64,000 nucleotides of DNA from Betaproteobacteria bacterium. Its GTDB lineage: Bacteria > Pseudomonadota > Gammaproteobacteria > Burkholderiales > Rhodocyclaceae. The stretch covers positions 124,001 through 188,000 of the forward strand of contig WRIU01000003.1 of assembly GCA_009782565.1 (NCBI GenBank), given 5' to 3'. Positions 53,956 to 63,703 of the stretch are shown piece by piece; positions within the stretch are counted from its first letter, which is position 1; every line of letters begins with the position of its first letter. The notes below the pieces were generated by a model that saw nothing but the letters and a program-made list of their open reading frames with translations, was not told the DNA's origin and searched no databases. Both the position numbers and the translations under genes were made by a program.

Positions 53956-54909
53956 TCATCCTTCGACAAAGAGGGAAGAAACGGACTCCTCGTTGCTGAT
54001 TCGCAGCATGGTGTCGGCAAGGATAGTGGCGACCGAAACCTGGCGGATGAGCGGGCAAGCAAGCGCGTCTTCGCGCAGGGGGATAGTATCCGTCACGACA
54101 ATGCCGTCGAGCGAGGATACGCTGATGCGTTCAACCGCATTGCCAGAGAGTACCGCGTGAGTGCAGTAAGCGAGCACCTGGCGCGCGCCGTGTTCCTTGA
54201 GGGCATCGGCCGCCTTGCACAGGGTGCCTGCGGTGTCGACGATGTCGTCCATGATGACGCAGGTACGGTTCTCGACTTCACCGATGATGTTCATGACTTC
54301 GGCCACGTTGGCCTTGGGGCGGCGTTTGTCGATGATTGCCATGTCGCACTCCAGCCGCTTGGCAAAGGCGCGGGCGCGCAGCACACCACCAACATCGGGA
54401 GAAACAACCAGTAAATTTTCGTACTTTTTTTGCCTGAGATCGGCAAGCAGCGTCGGGGAGGCGTAGACGTTGTCGACCGGGATGTCGAAGAACCCCTGTA
54501 TCTGGTCGGCATGCAGGTCCATCGTCAGCAGACGGTTGACCCCCGCAGCCTGGAGCATGTTGGCTACGAGCTTGGAGGTAATCGGGACGCGTGTCCCGCG
54601 CGGGCGGCGATCCTGCCGCGCGTAGCCGAAGTAAGGAATGGCAGCGGTGATGCGGCGAGCCGAAGCGCGTTTGAAGGCATCGACCATCACCAGCAGTTCC
54701 ATCAGGTTTTCATTGATGGGCGCGCAGGTGGGTTGGAGGATGAAAACATCTTCGCCACGCACGTTCTCATGGAGTTCAATCTGCACTTCGCCATCGGAGA
54801 AGCGGTTTATCGTTGCCGCGCCAAGCGAAATACCCAACCGACGGGCGACATCCGCCGCGAGTTTGGGGTTGGCGTTACCGGTAAAGACCATCAGGTTGCC
54901 GGATGGCAT
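53956..54909 (-). CDS. prs: Ribose-phosphate pyrophosphokinase
   Basis: Prs makes PRPP from ribose-5-phosphate and ATP for nucleotide, His and Trp synthesis. It has 317 residues. [10 protein letters not shown] at the N-terminus, the flexible-loop [12 protein letters not shown], the PRPP loop [12 protein letters not shown], and the C-terminal [13 protein letters not shown] are diagnostic. It lies 61 bp before rplY and follows the hairpin after tRNA-Gln. Confidence 0.98.
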   Translation of the reverse strand: MPSGNLMVFTGNANPKLAADVARRLGISLGAATINRFSDGEVQIELHENVRGEDVFILQPTCAPINENLMELLVMVDAFKRASARRITAAIPYFGYARQDRRPRGTRVPITSKLVANMLQAAGVNRLLTMDLHADQIQGFFDIPVDNVYASPTLLADLRQKKYENLLVVSPDVGGVLRARAFAKRLECDMAIIDKRRPKANVAEVMNIIGEVENRTCVIMDDIVDTAGTLCKAADALKEHGARQVLAYCTHAVLSGNAVERISVSSLDGIVVTDTIPLREDALACPLIRQVSVATILADTMLRISNEESVSSLFVEG

Positions 54910-54971
54910 AACGACTGCTCCAGTGGCGGTTCAGTAAAAGCTTAAACTGAGCGCGCCGTCAAAAAGCGACA

Positions 54972-54997
54972 CGGGCAGACCTAGAGGGGTCTGCCCG
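54972..54997 (-). terminator. Terminator hairpin after tRNA-Gln
   Basis: A perfect 10-bp stem CGGGCAGACC / GGTCTGCCCG with a 6-nt loop lies 11 bp downstream of the tRNA 3' end on the minus strand. A T5 run follows 6 nt beyond the stem. It may separate ispE/tRNA transcripts from prs or mark the tRNA 3' end. Confidence 0.6.
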
Positions 54998-55008
54998 CCA
55001 TGACAGGG

Positions 55009-55082
55009 CTGGGGAGGAAGGATTCGAACCCTCGAATGCCGGAATCAAAATCCGGTGCCTTGACCAACTTGGCGACTCCCCA
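55009..55082 (-). tRNA. tRNA-Gln (anticodon TTG)
   Basis: A complete 74-nt cloverleaf reads on the minus strand: acceptor TGGGGAG pairs with CTCCCCA, D-arm GCC/GGC, anticodon stem CCGGA/TCCGG with loop TTTTGAT (anticodon TTG), variable CATTC, and T-arm GAGGG-TTCGAAT-CCTTC. The discriminator is G73. The next bases are CCC, so the terminal CCA is not encoded. Only one base lies between its 5' end (55082) and the ispE stop codon (55084-55086). Confidence 0.97.
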
Positions 55083-55083
55083 T

Positions 55084-55986
55084 TTAAAAACCTTTCACGT
55101 CTCCAAACCGCAGACCGAGCATCGGATGCCGCGCCAAACTCTCCACTTGCCAAGCTTGCCAGCGCGCCGGACATTGCCCAACGATCCGCGCCGCATGCTC
55201 GGATGAATCAACAGGGGCAAAAACACACGCGCCCGCACCGGTCATCCGCGCCGGGGCAAATTGCCCAAGCCATGAAAGTGCTTCCTTTATTTCCGGGAAG
55301 AGTTCGCAGGCAACCGGCTGCAAATCGTTGTGGGAGCAATCCAACGTGAAGCTATCTATGTTAATTGGAGGCGTATTTCGCGTCAAGTCTGGCGAAGCGA
55401 AAATCCGTGCAGTCGGCACATTGATGCCGGGGGCGAGCACGACATAGCAAGCAGGGGGCAATGTGATCGATTGCAGGATTTCGCCGATGCTTTCGGCAAA
55501 AGCGTCGCGCCCGAAGAGGAAGAAAGGCACATCCGCGCCAAGAGTCATGCCAATTTCATGCAGCCGGATTGGACCGAGCCGCGTATTCCAGAGACGGTCG
55601 AGCGCCATCAGGGTGGTGGCGGCATCCGAACTGCCGCCGCCAAGCCCGCCCCCCAGGGGAAGGCGTTTGTGCACGGTAATATCGGCTCCGAATGGGCAAT
55701 CGGCGGCCTGTTGCAAGGCCTGCGCCGCGCGTATGCAGAGATCGGTTTCTTCCGGCACACCGGCAACGGCATCCGTGCGGTGGATTTTGCCGTCTTTGCG
55801 TATGGTGAAATCGAGGGTATCCCCCCAGTCGAGCAGACGGAAGACCGATTGCAACAGATGGTAGCCGTCGGCGCGCCGGCCAACGACATGCAGGAAAAGG
55901 TTGAGTTTGGCCGGAGCTGGACAGCCTTCAAACCGGCCGGGCGAGGGCAAAACCGGCGGCATCATCCGTGCGGGAGGCATTATCAT
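55084..55986 (-). CDS. ispE: 4-diphosphocytidyl-2-C-methyl-D-erythritol kinase
   Basis: IspE is the fourth enzyme of the MEP isoprenoid pathway, a GHMP-family kinase. It has 300 residues from ATG 55986, which overlaps the lolB stop as ATGA; earlier starts give a slightly longer lead. PAPAKLNLFLHVVGRRADGYHLLQS and the GHMP ATP loop LPLGGGLGGGSSDAA are clear, and MTGAGACVFAP closes the active site. tRNA-Gln begins one base after its stop, so the tRNA must be cut from the ispE transcript or have its own promoter inside ispE. Confidence 0.97.
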   Translation of the reverse strand: MIMPPARMMPPVLPSPGRFEGCPAPAKLNLFLHVVGRRADGYHLLQSVFRLLDWGDTLDFTIRKDGKIHRTDAVAGVPEETDLCIRAAQALQQAADCPFGADITVHKRLPLGGGLGGGSSDAATTLMALDRLWNTRLGPIRLHEIGMTLGADVPFFLFGRDAFAESIGEILQSITLPPACYVVLAPGINVPTARIFASPDLTRNTPPINIDSFTLDCSHNDLQPVACELFPEIKEALSWLGQFAPARMTGAGACVFAPVDSSEHAARIVGQCPARWQAWQVESLARHPMLGLRFGDVKGF

Positions 55987-56615
55987 GGCATCTCCACTTT
56001 CCATCGGTCGACAACCAGCCGCAGACGGAATTCTCCACGGGAAATGTCGACGAGGCGCGGCAGGGCTTCCGGGGATTCATCCTGGTAGCCAAGGTAGTCG
56101 ATGATCCAGCCCCGGTCGATGAGGCGCGCGGGACGACCCCGCACGTCGAGCGAGCGCACTTCGCCATCACCGGGCGGCGCGGCCTGCACCCAAGCGGCCA
56201 GGCGCTCAGGCGGCAGACCCGCTTCGGCGGCGCCGGGGAGCAATACCGGAACGAGGTCGGCGACCTGTGGGGCGTATCGGCGTTCGCCGTTGGCAAGCAA
56301 AACTTCCGCGCCGTCCGGGCCAGAGTCGATTTGAGCGACGATTTGCCCGAGCGGGCTGGAGACTGTCCAGCGATCCATTCCGATACGGCGCTCCCAATCC
56401 AAGCGCCCTGAGGCGGACTGCTTGCCGTCGCTGGCAGACAAACGGCCCGATAGCGAGAAAGCGTCGAACGTTTGCCGCGCTACGGGATCTAGCGCCGGAG
56501 CAGGCGGGTTGAGGGCGCAAGCGGATGTCAGGACGCCAACGGCCAAGCCTGCTATCCAGGCGCGAAAGGCATGGACGGTGATGCCCGGACGAAGCGGTAA
56601 ACAGAGGTTGTTCAA
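55983..56615 (-). CDS. lolB: Outer-membrane lipoprotein receptor LolB
   Basis: LolB accepts lipoproteins from LolA and inserts them into the inner leaflet of the outer membrane; it is itself a lipoprotein. The protein has 210 residues with a signal peptide (IAGLAVGVLTSAC) whose lipobox LTSAC places the lipidated Cys at about 33. FDAFSLSGRLSASDGKQSASGRLDWER and the C-terminal RGWIIDYLGYQDESPEALPRLVDI are typical. It overlaps ispE and the TPR gene by 4 bp each. Confidence 0.93.
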   Translation of the reverse strand: MNNLCLPLRPGITVHAFRAWIAGLAVGVLTSACALNPPAPALDPVARQTFDAFSLSGRLSASDGKQSASGRLDWERRIGMDRWTVSSPLGQIVAQIDSGPDGAEVLLANGERRYAPQVADLVPVLLPGAAEAGLPPERLAAWVQAAPPGDGEVRSLDVRGRPARLIDRGWIIDYLGYQDESPEALPRLVDISRGEFRLRLVVDRWKVEMP

Positions 56616-58495
56616 CGTTTTTTACCCGAAACTTTCTTACCCGGCTTCTTCTCCGGAGCCTGATACAGCCGACGGATTGTCTTTTCCAGAGTGGCATTGC
56701 CGGGATGCGCGGCCTTCGCGTCATCGAGGATGCGGCGGGCTTCATCGGCACGGTTCAGTTGCCAGAGCACTTCACCAAGGTGCGCGGCGATTTCAGGGTC
56801 AGCGCGCAGGGCATAGGCTTGTTCAAGCCGCTCCAGCGCGCCATCGGGGTCGCCGCGCTTGAAGCGCACCCAACCCATGCTGTCGAGGATATACGCGTCC
56901 CTTGGAAGAATTCCCAAAGCGCGGGCGATCAGTGCTTCGGCTTCTTCCAAGCGTTGCCCACGGTCAGCCAGCGAGTAACCGAGCGCGTTATAGGCATGCG
57001 CGTATTCGGGAGCCAAAGCGATCAGCTTACGCAACCGCCCTTCCATGATTTCGTACAGGCCGAGGCGTTCGGCAAGCATGGCAGATTCATAGAGCAGGTC
57101 ATTGTCGTCGGGATGCTCGCGCAGGGCATTATTGATAAGATCAAACGCCTGCCGGACACGCCCCACTTCCACGAGCAACTGGGTTTCGGTGAGCAGGTAA
57201 CGGCGCTGGATGCTTGGATTCGGGGCGTCGCGCAGGAGCTTGCGGGCCTGGTCGATATGGCCTTCCTTTGCCAGGCTCTGTGCGCTGCGGATGCGCGCTT
57301 CGGTGGCATACCCGCCAGGGCTCACGGCATCGAACCATTTTCGTGCGGCAGCATATTCACCGCGGTCAGAAGCTATTTTGCCGAGTTGAAGCCGGATGAG
57401 ATCGGCTTGCGGATGACCGGAGACCAATAACTTTTTCAACAACGGCTCAGCAGTAGCGGTATCGCCAAGCTCGGCGGAAAGCATGGCAACGGTATAGAGC
57501 AGGTCACGGTCGTCGGGCGTGGCGGCAAGCAGGGTATTGAATTCGTTGCGCGCGGCAGCGAGCTTGTTGGCAGCGATCAGGCTGCGGGCATAGGCAAGCC
57601 GGAGTTCACGGTTGTTCGGCTCTTGTGCCAGCGCGGCCCTAAGCATCACATTGGCCTGATCCGCCGCACCGGCTTCGACCAGGATATGGGTTTTGATCAT
57701 CAGCGCCGGCAACCAGTTGGGGCGCAGTTCGAGGGCGCGGTCAATCGCGCCCGTCGCTTCCATCGGGCGTTTGGCGATGATGGCGGCCTGGGCGCGCGCG
57801 AAATGAGCCTCGGGGTATGTGAGATAAGGTTCGGTCACACGATAGATGAGACTCTTTGTCACATCCTTGTTTTCGGCTTTTGAGAGGGCGCGGTTGAGCC
57901 CCAACAGGTTGGGGGCGAGTCTCCCCGGATTCTGAGCCAAGGTACGCGCCAAGGCTTCCTGAATCTTATCAATGGCGGGACTGTGGCCGCGTTCGACATA
58001 GTCCGCGAACTGGCGGGCTTCTTTCGAGTGGGGGGCAACTTCGATCCACAGCCGCGCAGCCTCGGCGATGAGTGGAGCTTCCTTCGACCGGGAAGCTATA
58101 TACGCGGCGCGGTGGGCGATGCGCGGGTCACGCGTCTTGCGCGCGAGTGTGAGGTAGGCTTGCGCCGATTCCCGGAACTGGCCGCGCGTAGCGGCAATTT
58201 CGGCGAGCAAAAAATCCTGGAGCGTTTCCGCGCTCAGTTCCTGGGCAGGAAATTCACCTGGGTCTTCGATGACAGACAGATCGGCGGCATCAGCACCGGG
58301 TATGTCGGCCTCTTCATTGGAGTCATCTTCATCTTCATCGCCGTCCGGGCTGTTCACGTCATCCAGGTTGACGCCCGTGTCCGTGTTGAATTCAAGCAAG
58401 CCCCCAGGGTCTTCCGCAGACACGGGCGCAACTGGCAGACAAAACGCCAGAATGGCTCCAAGAAACATCACAATACGAGCTAGCGGGAGCTTCAT
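56612..58495 (-). CDS. Exported tetratricopeptide-repeat protein
   Basis: The 627-residue protein has a signal peptide (FLGAILAFCLPVAPVSAEDP), a highly acidic segment (about 40-70), then a long array of TPR-type helices. Clear units are FARAQAAIIAKRPMEATGAIDRALELRPNW and YAHAYNALGYSLADRGQRLEEAEALIARALGILP. A lysine-rich tail (KKPGKKVSGKKR) ends it. Orthologues in many beta-proteobacteria occupy this spot upstream of lolB, and are thought to act in envelope assembly, although I know of no proven role. It follows fabG on the same strand after 16 bp. Confidence 0.9.
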   Translation of the reverse strand: MKLPLARIVMFLGAILAFCLPVAPVSAEDPGGLLEFNTDTGVNLDDVNSPDGDEDEDDSNEEADIPGADAADLSVIEDPGEFPAQELSAETLQDFLLAEIAATRGQFRESAQAYLTLARKTRDPRIAHRAAYIASRSKEAPLIAEAARLWIEVAPHSKEARQFADYVERGHSPAIDKIQEALARTLAQNPGRLAPNLLGLNRALSKAENKDVTKSLIYRVTEPYLTYPEAHFARAQAAIIAKRPMEATGAIDRALELRPNWLPALMIKTHILVEAGAADQANVMLRAALAQEPNNRELRLAYARSLIAANKLAAARNEFNTLLAATPDDRDLLYTVAMLSAELGDTATAEPLLKKLLVSGHPQADLIRLQLGKIASDRGEYAAARKWFDAVSPGGYATEARIRSAQSLAKEGHIDQARKLLRDAPNPSIQRRYLLTETQLLVEVGRVRQAFDLINNALREHPDDNDLLYESAMLAERLGLYEIMEGRLRKLIALAPEYAHAYNALGYSLADRGQRLEEAEALIARALGILPRDAYILDSMGWVRFKRGDPDGALERLEQAYALRADPEIAAHLGEVLWQLNRADEARRILDDAKAAHPGNATLEKTIRRLYQAPEKKPGKKVSGKKR

Positions 58496-58511
58496 GACAG
58501 CTTCCTCAAAA

Positions 58512-59267
58512 TCATGTTACATACATGCCACCATTGACATGCAGTGTCGTCCCAGTGATGTAGGCCGCTGCCGGTGAAGCGAGAAACGCCACAGCGCAAG
58601 CAATCTCCTCCGGATTGCCGAGACGGCCCAGCGGGATGTTGCTCAAAAGGGAATCGCGCACTGCCTGCGGCAGCCCTTGGGTCATCTGGGTATCAATGAA
58701 ACCCGGCGCGACGCAATTGACGGTGATGTTGCGGCTGCCCAGTTCCCTGGCGAGCGAACGGCTCATCCCCGCCACGCCGGCCTTGGAGGCAGCGTAATTG
58801 GCCTGTCCCGGATTGCCGGTGCTGCCCACCACCGAAGTAATGTTGATGATGCGGCCCGCGCGCGCCTTCATCATGCCGCGCATCACCAGGCGCGACATTC
58901 GGAACACCGCCTTGAGATTGACGTCGATGACGGCATCCCATTCCTCATCTTTCATACGCATGGCGAGGTTGTCCTGGGTAATGCCCGCATTGTTGACCAG
59001 GATGCCGACCGTGCCGAATTCTTTTTCGATTCCCGCAACGGCCTGCTCACAGGCCGAACTGTCGGTAACATCAAGCACTATTCCCGCACCCTTTATCCCG
59101 GCACCCGAAAACGCCTGGGTCAATTCTGCGGCGGCCTCCTGCGTGATGGCCGTGCCGATCACGACCGCTCCCTGCCGCCCAAGTTCAAACGCCACCGCGC
59201 GGCCAATACCGCGCATCGCACCCGTTACCAGTGCAAGTTGCCCTTCGAGCGAGTAACTCATATTCAT
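58512..59267 (-). CDS. fabG: 3-oxoacyl-ACP reductase FabG
   Basis: FabG reduces 3-oxoacyl-ACP with NADPH in fatty-acid elongation. It is 251 residues, or 249 from the second ATG at 59261. The NADPH loop TGAMRGIGRAVA, NNAG (in ILVNNAGITQDN), the catalytic Ser/Tyr/Lys in SVVGSTGNPGQANYAASKAG and the GFIDTQMT loop are intact. The first ATG overlaps the fabD stop as ATGA. In many proteobacteria acpP and fabF come next; here a TPR gene does instead. Confidence 0.97.
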   Translation of the reverse strand: MNMSYSLEGQLALVTGAMRGIGRAVAFELGRQGAVVIGTAITQEAAAELTQAFSGAGIKGAGIVLDVTDSSACEQAVAGIEKEFGTVGILVNNAGITQDNLAMRMKDEEWDAVIDVNLKAVFRMSRLVMRGMMKARAGRIINITSVVGSTGNPGQANYAASKAGVAGMSRSLARELGSRNITVNCVAPGFIDTQMTQGLPQAVRDSLLSNIPLGRLGNPEEIACAVAFLASPAAAYITGTTLHVNGGMYVT

Positions 59268-60199
59268 TCCATCCCCATTTCCGCCAATATCTGTTCCAGG
59301 CTCGCCGCGTCATGCAGCGCCCCCCCTTCCACATCCTTGCTGATCCGCCGGGTCATGGCAGCCAGCACCTTGCCAGGGCCGCACTCGATGACGCGGGTCA
59401 ATCCACGCGCGGTCATCGCCGTCACGGACTCGATCCAGCGTACCGGCGAAAACGCCTGCCGCACGAGCGCGTCGCGTATCTTCTCGGGATCATCCTGGAC
59501 AGCAACATCGACATTGTTGAGCACGTCGATTTCCGGCTTGGAGATTCGTACCGTCGCCAGCCGTTCGCGCAAGCGTTCCGCCGCCGGTTTCATCAGGGCG
59601 CAATGAAAAGGCGCGGACACCGGCAATAGCACCGCGCGCTTCGCGCCCTTTGCGGTGGCAAGCGTCATCGCACGTTCCACCGCAGCTTTGGCTCCGGCGA
59701 TCACAATCTGCCCCGGCATGTTGAGATTGGCGGCATCCACGACTTCACCCCGCGCCGCTTCGGCACAGGTTGCGCGCACGTCCTCGATGTCCAGCCCCAT
59801 GAGCGCTGCCATTGCGCCCTCCCCTTCCGGCACGGCCTCCTGCATCGCCTGGGCGCGGAACCTCACCAACGGCACGGCATCGGCAAAGGACAAGGCGCCT
59901 GCTGCCACCAGCGCCGAATATTCGCCCAGGCTATGCCCAGCCACCAAAGCCGGTCTGGAACCTCCCGCCGCCAGCCAGGCGCGATACACAGCCACACCGG
60001 CGGTCAGCATCAGGGGTTGGGTATTGACGGTCAGAGCCAGACGCTCCGCCGGACCAACCGAGGCCATTTGCCACAAATCCTCGCCAAGCGCCTCAGAGGC
60101 TTCAGCGAAAGTTTCACGAATGGCTGATGAATCGCCATAGCTCTCCATCATGCCGACGGATTGCGAACCCTGACCGGGAAAGACCAATGCGAAAGCCAT
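59264..60199 (-). CDS. fabD: Malonyl-CoA:ACP transacylase FabD
   Basis: FabD loads malonyl groups onto ACP. It has 311 residues from ATG 60199 (MAFALVFPGQGSQSVGM), with GGAAAAAG upstream; a TTG start in frame further up is rejected. The nucleophile serine is in VAGHSLGEYSALVAAG and the catalytic histidine in VSAPFHCALMKPAA. It lies 41 bp after fabH and overlaps fabG by 4 bp. Confidence 0.97.
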   Translation of the reverse strand: MAFALVFPGQGSQSVGMMESYGDSSAIRETFAEASEALGEDLWQMASVGPAERLALTVNTQPLMLTAGVAVYRAWLAAGGSRPALVAGHSLGEYSALVAAGALSFADAVPLVRFRAQAMQEAVPEGEGAMAALMGLDIEDVRATCAEAARGEVVDAANLNMPGQIVIAGAKAAVERAMTLATAKGAKRAVLLPVSAPFHCALMKPAAERLRERLATVRISKPEIDVLNNVDVAVQDDPEKIRDALVRQAFSPVRWIESVTAMTARGLTRVIECGPGKVLAAMTRRISKDVEGGALHDAASLEQILAEMGME

Positions 60200-60240
60200 A
60201 TCTTTTTCCGTTGATTCAAAAGAACCGGCATCCTGGCCGG

Positions 60241-61206
60241 TCAAACGTCAATAAGTGCCGCGCCCCAGGCAAACCCCCCGCCGATCCCTTCGAGCACGAT
60301 CCGTTGACCGGGGCGGATGCGGCCGTCGCGTACCGCGCAATCGAGCGCAAGCGGAATCGAAGCCGCCGAAGTATTGCCGTGAATGCCGACCGTCGTCACC
60401 ACCTTTTCCATCGGCAATCCTAGATGCTTGGCCGAAGACTGGATGATACGGATATTGGCCTGATGCGGAACAAACCAGTCGATGCTCTCCTGCGGCACGC
60501 CTGCCAAATTGATGACTTCCCGCATCACTTCGTCCAGCGCCTTGACCGCAAACTTGAAGACCGTCTGCCCGTTCATGCGAAGGAAGGGGTCCCCCATCAC
60601 CTGGCCTCCGGCAACATTGCCGGGAACCCAGAGGTCTGGATGATGGCTGCCGTCCGCGTGGAGCGCCATGGCGCGCACACCAGGCTCATCCGACGCTTCC
60701 AGCACCACCGCACCCGCTCCATCGCCGAACAGCACACAGGTACTGCGGTCGGTCCAATCGAGGATGCGCGAAAACACCTCAGCGCCGATGACCAACGCCC
60801 GCCGGTGGCTGCCCGAACGGATGAACTTTTCTGCGGTAGCCAGCGCGTAAACGAAACCACAGCAGACCGCCTGCACATCGAAAGCCGCACAGTTGTTTCT
60901 GATGCCAAGCCCGGCCTGCACCAGCGTCGCCGTACTCGGAAAGATGAAATCGGGGGTCGACGTCGCAACAATGATGAGGTCGATGTCGGCGGAGGAGCAA
61001 CCGGCAGCCTCAATAGCTTGCCGCGCAGCGATCAGCGCCAGGTCGCTCGAATTAGTGCCGGGTGCGGCAAAGTGGCGGGCACGAATCCCGGTACGGACCG
61101 TCACCCACTCATCCGAAGTGTCGATGCCGCGCCTGACCAGGTCATCATTCGTAACCGGTTCCCCCGGTAAATGGCTGCCTGTTCCGGCAATTCTGGCAAA
61201 GATCAT
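60241..61206 (-). CDS. fabH: 3-oxoacyl-ACP synthase III FabH
   Basis: FabH starts fatty-acid synthesis by condensing acetyl-CoA with malonyl-ACP. It has 321 residues and the Cys-His-Asn triad: Cys in [17 protein letters not shown], His in [10 protein letters not shown], and Asn in [26 protein letters not shown] is the typical C-terminal block. The start overlaps the plsX stop as ATGA. Confidence 0.98.
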   Translation of the reverse strand: MIFARIAGTGSHLPGEPVTNDDLVRRGIDTSDEWVTVRTGIRARHFAAPGTNSSDLALIAARQAIEAAGCSSADIDLIIVATSTPDFIFPSTATLVQAGLGIRNNCAAFDVQAVCCGFVYALATAEKFIRSGSHRRALVIGAEVFSRILDWTDRSTCVLFGDGAGAVVLEASDEPGVRAMALHADGSHHPDLWVPGNVAGGQVMGDPFLRMNGQTVFKFAVKALDEVMREVINLAGVPQESIDWFVPHQANIRIIQSSAKHLGLPMEKVVTTVGIHGNTSAASIPLALDCAVRDGRIRPGQRIVLEGIGGGFAWGAALIDV

Positions 61207-62228
61207 GCGTTCTCCCCGTTGGTGCTCATCATTGTCTCCATCCTGTCCTGGATGCGCTGGATCAGGTTGTTGGCAACGGCATCGGCAGCCCGGCCAAGCG
61301 CCTGCTCAAAAGCATACGTGTCGGCCGACCCATGGCTCTTCAGCACCACGCCACCGCGTAGCCCAAGCAGCACCGCACCATTGTAGTGACCGGGATTTGC
61401 CCGGTTCTTGAACCTTTTGAGCACTGGCATCGCCACCAACCCCATCAGCATCGAAAGCGGCCCGCTCCTGACTTCATCGCGCAAAAAGGTTGCAAGCATC
61501 TTCAGCAGCCCCTCGCTGGTCTTGAGCGCCACGTTACCGGCGAAACCATCGCAGACCACGACATCGGTCGTCCCCCTGAAGATGTCATCCCCTTCAACGT
61601 AGCCGTGGTAATTGAGGCTACTCACGCGCAATAGCTCAGATGCGCGTTTGGTCAGTTCGTTCCCCTTGATCTCCTCGGTTCCGACATTGAGCAGCCCCAC
61701 CGTCGGACGCTCATTATGGTCGAGCGCCGCCGCCAGCATCGAACCCATGATCCCAAATTCAAACAGGTGCTCAGGAGTGCAGTCGACATTACCCCCCAGG
61801 TCAAGGACATAAGTATGCCCCTTGATCGTTGGCAACGCGAAACAGATCGCCGGACGGTCGACGCCAGGAAACGTTTTCAGCGCGAAACGGGAAATCATCA
61901 CCAGCGCGCCGGTATTGCCCGCCGACACCGCAGCCTGAGCCTGGCCGTTCTTGACCAGATGGAGTGCCACGCGCATCGAAGAATCCCTTTTCGCGCGTAT
62001 GCTCGTAGGCGGTTCGTCCATTTCCACCACCTGAGTGGCATTATGAATGTGCAACCGCGATCTCAGTCTGGACTGAGCACCTTCCACCAGGGGAGCCAAT
62101 TCTTCCTCGCGCCCGACGAGAATCGCCTCGGCATCGGGATGCGTATTCAAAAAGGCCAGCGTCGCCGGTACGGTAACGGCCGGGCCGTAATCGCCCCCCA
62201 TGCAATCAATTGCAATGGTAGTATTCAT
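61203..62228 (-). CDS. plsX: Phosphate acyltransferase PlsX
   Basis: PlsX converts acyl-ACP to acyl-phosphate for PlsY in phospholipid synthesis. The protein has 341 residues from ATG 62228 ([20 protein letters not shown]), with GAGGGA upstream. [30 protein letters not shown] and [14 protein letters not shown] are conserved. It is the first enzyme gene after rpmF in the yceD-rpmF-plsX-fabH-fabD-fabG run, linking ribosome and lipid genes as in many proteobacteria. Confidence 0.98.
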   Translation of the reverse strand: MNTTIAIDCMGGDYGPAVTVPATLAFLNTHPDAEAILVGREEELAPLVEGAQSRLRSRLHIHNATQVVEMDEPPTSIRAKRDSSMRVALHLVKNGQAQAAVSAGNTGALVMISRFALKTFPGVDRPAICFALPTIKGHTYVLDLGGNVDCTPEHLFEFGIMGSMLAAALDHNERPTVGLLNVGTEEIKGNELTKRASELLRVSSLNYHGYVEGDDIFRGTTDVVVCDGFAGNVALKTSEGLLKMLATFLRDEVRSGPLSMLMGLVAMPVLKRFKNRANPGHYNGAVLLGLRGGVVLKSHGSADTYAFEQALGRAADAVANNLIQRIQDRMETMMSTNGENA

Positions 62229-62312
62229 TACTCCCTCGTATGACAAGTAAGGGACGAAAAAAACGGCGAGGGCATACGCACCTGCGCCGATTTCCGGATT
62301 CCCGGACGAAAC

Positions 62313-62492
62313 TTACTCGTCCTTGCCCTTTGTCACCTTCCGGCCACGATAAAAGCCGTTCGGGCTGATGTGATGCCGCAGGTGAACTTCACCCGTAGTC
62401 GGCTCGACGGCCAGCGGCGGCGCGCTCAGAAAATCATGAGCGCGGTGCATGCCGCGCTTGGACGGAGACTTTTTGTTCTGTTGTACAGCCAT
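62313..62492 (-). CDS. rpmF: 50S ribosomal protein L32
   Basis: The 59-residue protein from ATG 62492 ([22 protein letters not shown]) is a typical L32, a small 50S protein near the exit-tunnel side. The zinc-binding cysteines of some L32 forms are absent: the usual positions read [13 protein letters not shown], which is the cysteine-free C-minus type. A longer in-frame open frame overlaps yceD and is not used. It sits between yceD and plsX. Confidence 0.97.
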   Translation of the reverse strand: MAVQQNKKSPSKRGMHRAHDFLSAPPLAVEPTTGEVHLRHHISPNGFYRGRKVTKGKDE

Positions 62493-62515
62493 GAAACACT
62501 CCTGAATTACAAAAT

Positions 62516-63043
62516 TCACTTGTTCCGCAAGCCAGCGAGCGCAGCAAAAGGCAATTGCCCGCATACGCAGCCATTCGCTCCCGCCGCCTCCGGCATCCCG
62601 CAATCAGGATGCCTGGGCGCTATCGGCAACGCGAGGATGATTTCATCCTCAACCAGCGACAACACATCGAACTGGCCATCGCCGTCAACCTCGACCGCGT
62701 CAACCTCGTCGTTCTCCAACTCATCATCAGGCAAATCCTGCCCGACACGAACCGGCAACAAGGTCGCCCTGATCGCCAGATTCCAATCCAGCCCACCGAG
62801 GCAACGCTGGCAACGCAACACCAGCCGCCCGTCCGTGACGAGATCAAGCCTGGGCTTGCCCTCGGCATCGAGGCTGCCAGAAAGCTGCCAGCACACCATG
62901 CCTTCATCATCAGCAAGCCGATCGGAAAGCCGCGTAAGGCGCGCCACCGGCACTTCGCCTTTCAACGCGCCGCTACTGGCGGCAAACCGGAAAACGTCAA
63001 TGATGCGAGGTGCGCCGGCTCCGGCGCTGTCTTGCTCGAACAT
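62516..63043 (-). CDS. yceD: YceD/DUF177 family protein
   Basis: The 175-residue DUF177 protein is the standard gene before rpmF and is thought to act in 23S rRNA accumulation. [14 protein letters not shown] holds the two-Cys motif, and the acidic segment [24 protein letters not shown] follows, then [16 protein letters not shown], all family features. The C-terminal Cys-rich tail ([15 protein letters not shown]) is an additional Cys group not typical in E. coli YceD. Confidence 0.92.
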   Translation of the reverse strand: MFEQDSAGAGAPRIIDVFRFAASSGALKGEVPVARLTRLSDRLADDEGMVCWQLSGSLDAEGKPRLDLVTDGRLVLRCQRCLGGLDWNLAIRATLLPVRVGQDLPDDELENDEVDAVEVDGDGQFDVLSLVEDEIILALPIAPRHPDCGMPEAAGANGCVCGQLPFAALAGLRNK

Positions 63044-63106
63044 AAGCAGATAATAGTATTATTCTTTCCTCTTCCTGTCAAAACAACCACAAATTTCGCA
63101 CTCGGC

Positions 63107-63703
63107 ATGAACGTACGTCCCTCCCTTCCTTGCCTCGTTCTCGCCTCGACCTCAATCTATCGCCGCCAGTTGCTCGAACGCTTCGGATTGCCTTTCGAGG
63201 CATCCAGCCCGCAAGTCGATGAAACCCGCCTGCCCGGCGAAGCCCCCGAACGTCTCGCCCAACGGCTGGCGCTCGCAAAGGCGCGCGATGTCTCCCGCAA
63301 ACATCCTGGCGCGCTTATCATCGGCAGCGACCAGGTAGCCGCCCTTGGCACAGAGATTTTCGGCAAACCCGGCTCAATCGAAAACGCGGCCTCCCAACTG
63401 CAACGCATGAGCGGGCAGGAAGTGCTCTTCCATACCGCCGTCGCCCTCATCGACGGGCGCAGCGGACGCGAGCAGCACGAAACCGTCCTCACCCGTGTGC
63501 GCTTCCGCCCCTTGAGCAAACCCGAAATCCGCCGCTATCTCGAACGTGAACCGGCACTCGACTGCGCGGGCAGCGCTAAATGCGAAGGATTGGGCATCAC
63601 GCTGCTCGACGCGCTCTCAGGAGACGACCCCACCGCCCTCATCGGACTGCCCCTGATCGCGCTTGCCCGCATGCTCCGCGCGGCAGGCGTGGAACTGCCG
63701 TGA
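63107..63703 (+). CDS. Maf-family nucleotide pyrophosphatase (YceF type)
   Basis: The 198-residue protein starts at ATG 63107, since the upstream open frame is antisense to yceD. CLVLASTSIYRRQLLERFGLPFEASSPQVDE, the active-site IIGSDQVAALG and RYLEREPALDCAGSAKCEGLGITLL place it in the YceF branch, which prefers m7GTP in E. coli. It lies divergent from yceD as usual. It overlaps the next gene by 4 bp (GTGA). Confidence 0.95.
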   Translation: MNVRPSLPCLVLASTSIYRRQLLERFGLPFEASSPQVDETRLPGEAPERLAQRLALAKARDVSRKHPGALIIGSDQVAALGTEIFGKPGSIENAASQLQRMSGQEVLFHTAVALIDGRSGREQHETVLTRVRFRPLSKPEIRRYLEREPALDCAGSAKCEGLGITLLDALSGDDPTALIGLPLIALARMLRAAGVELP

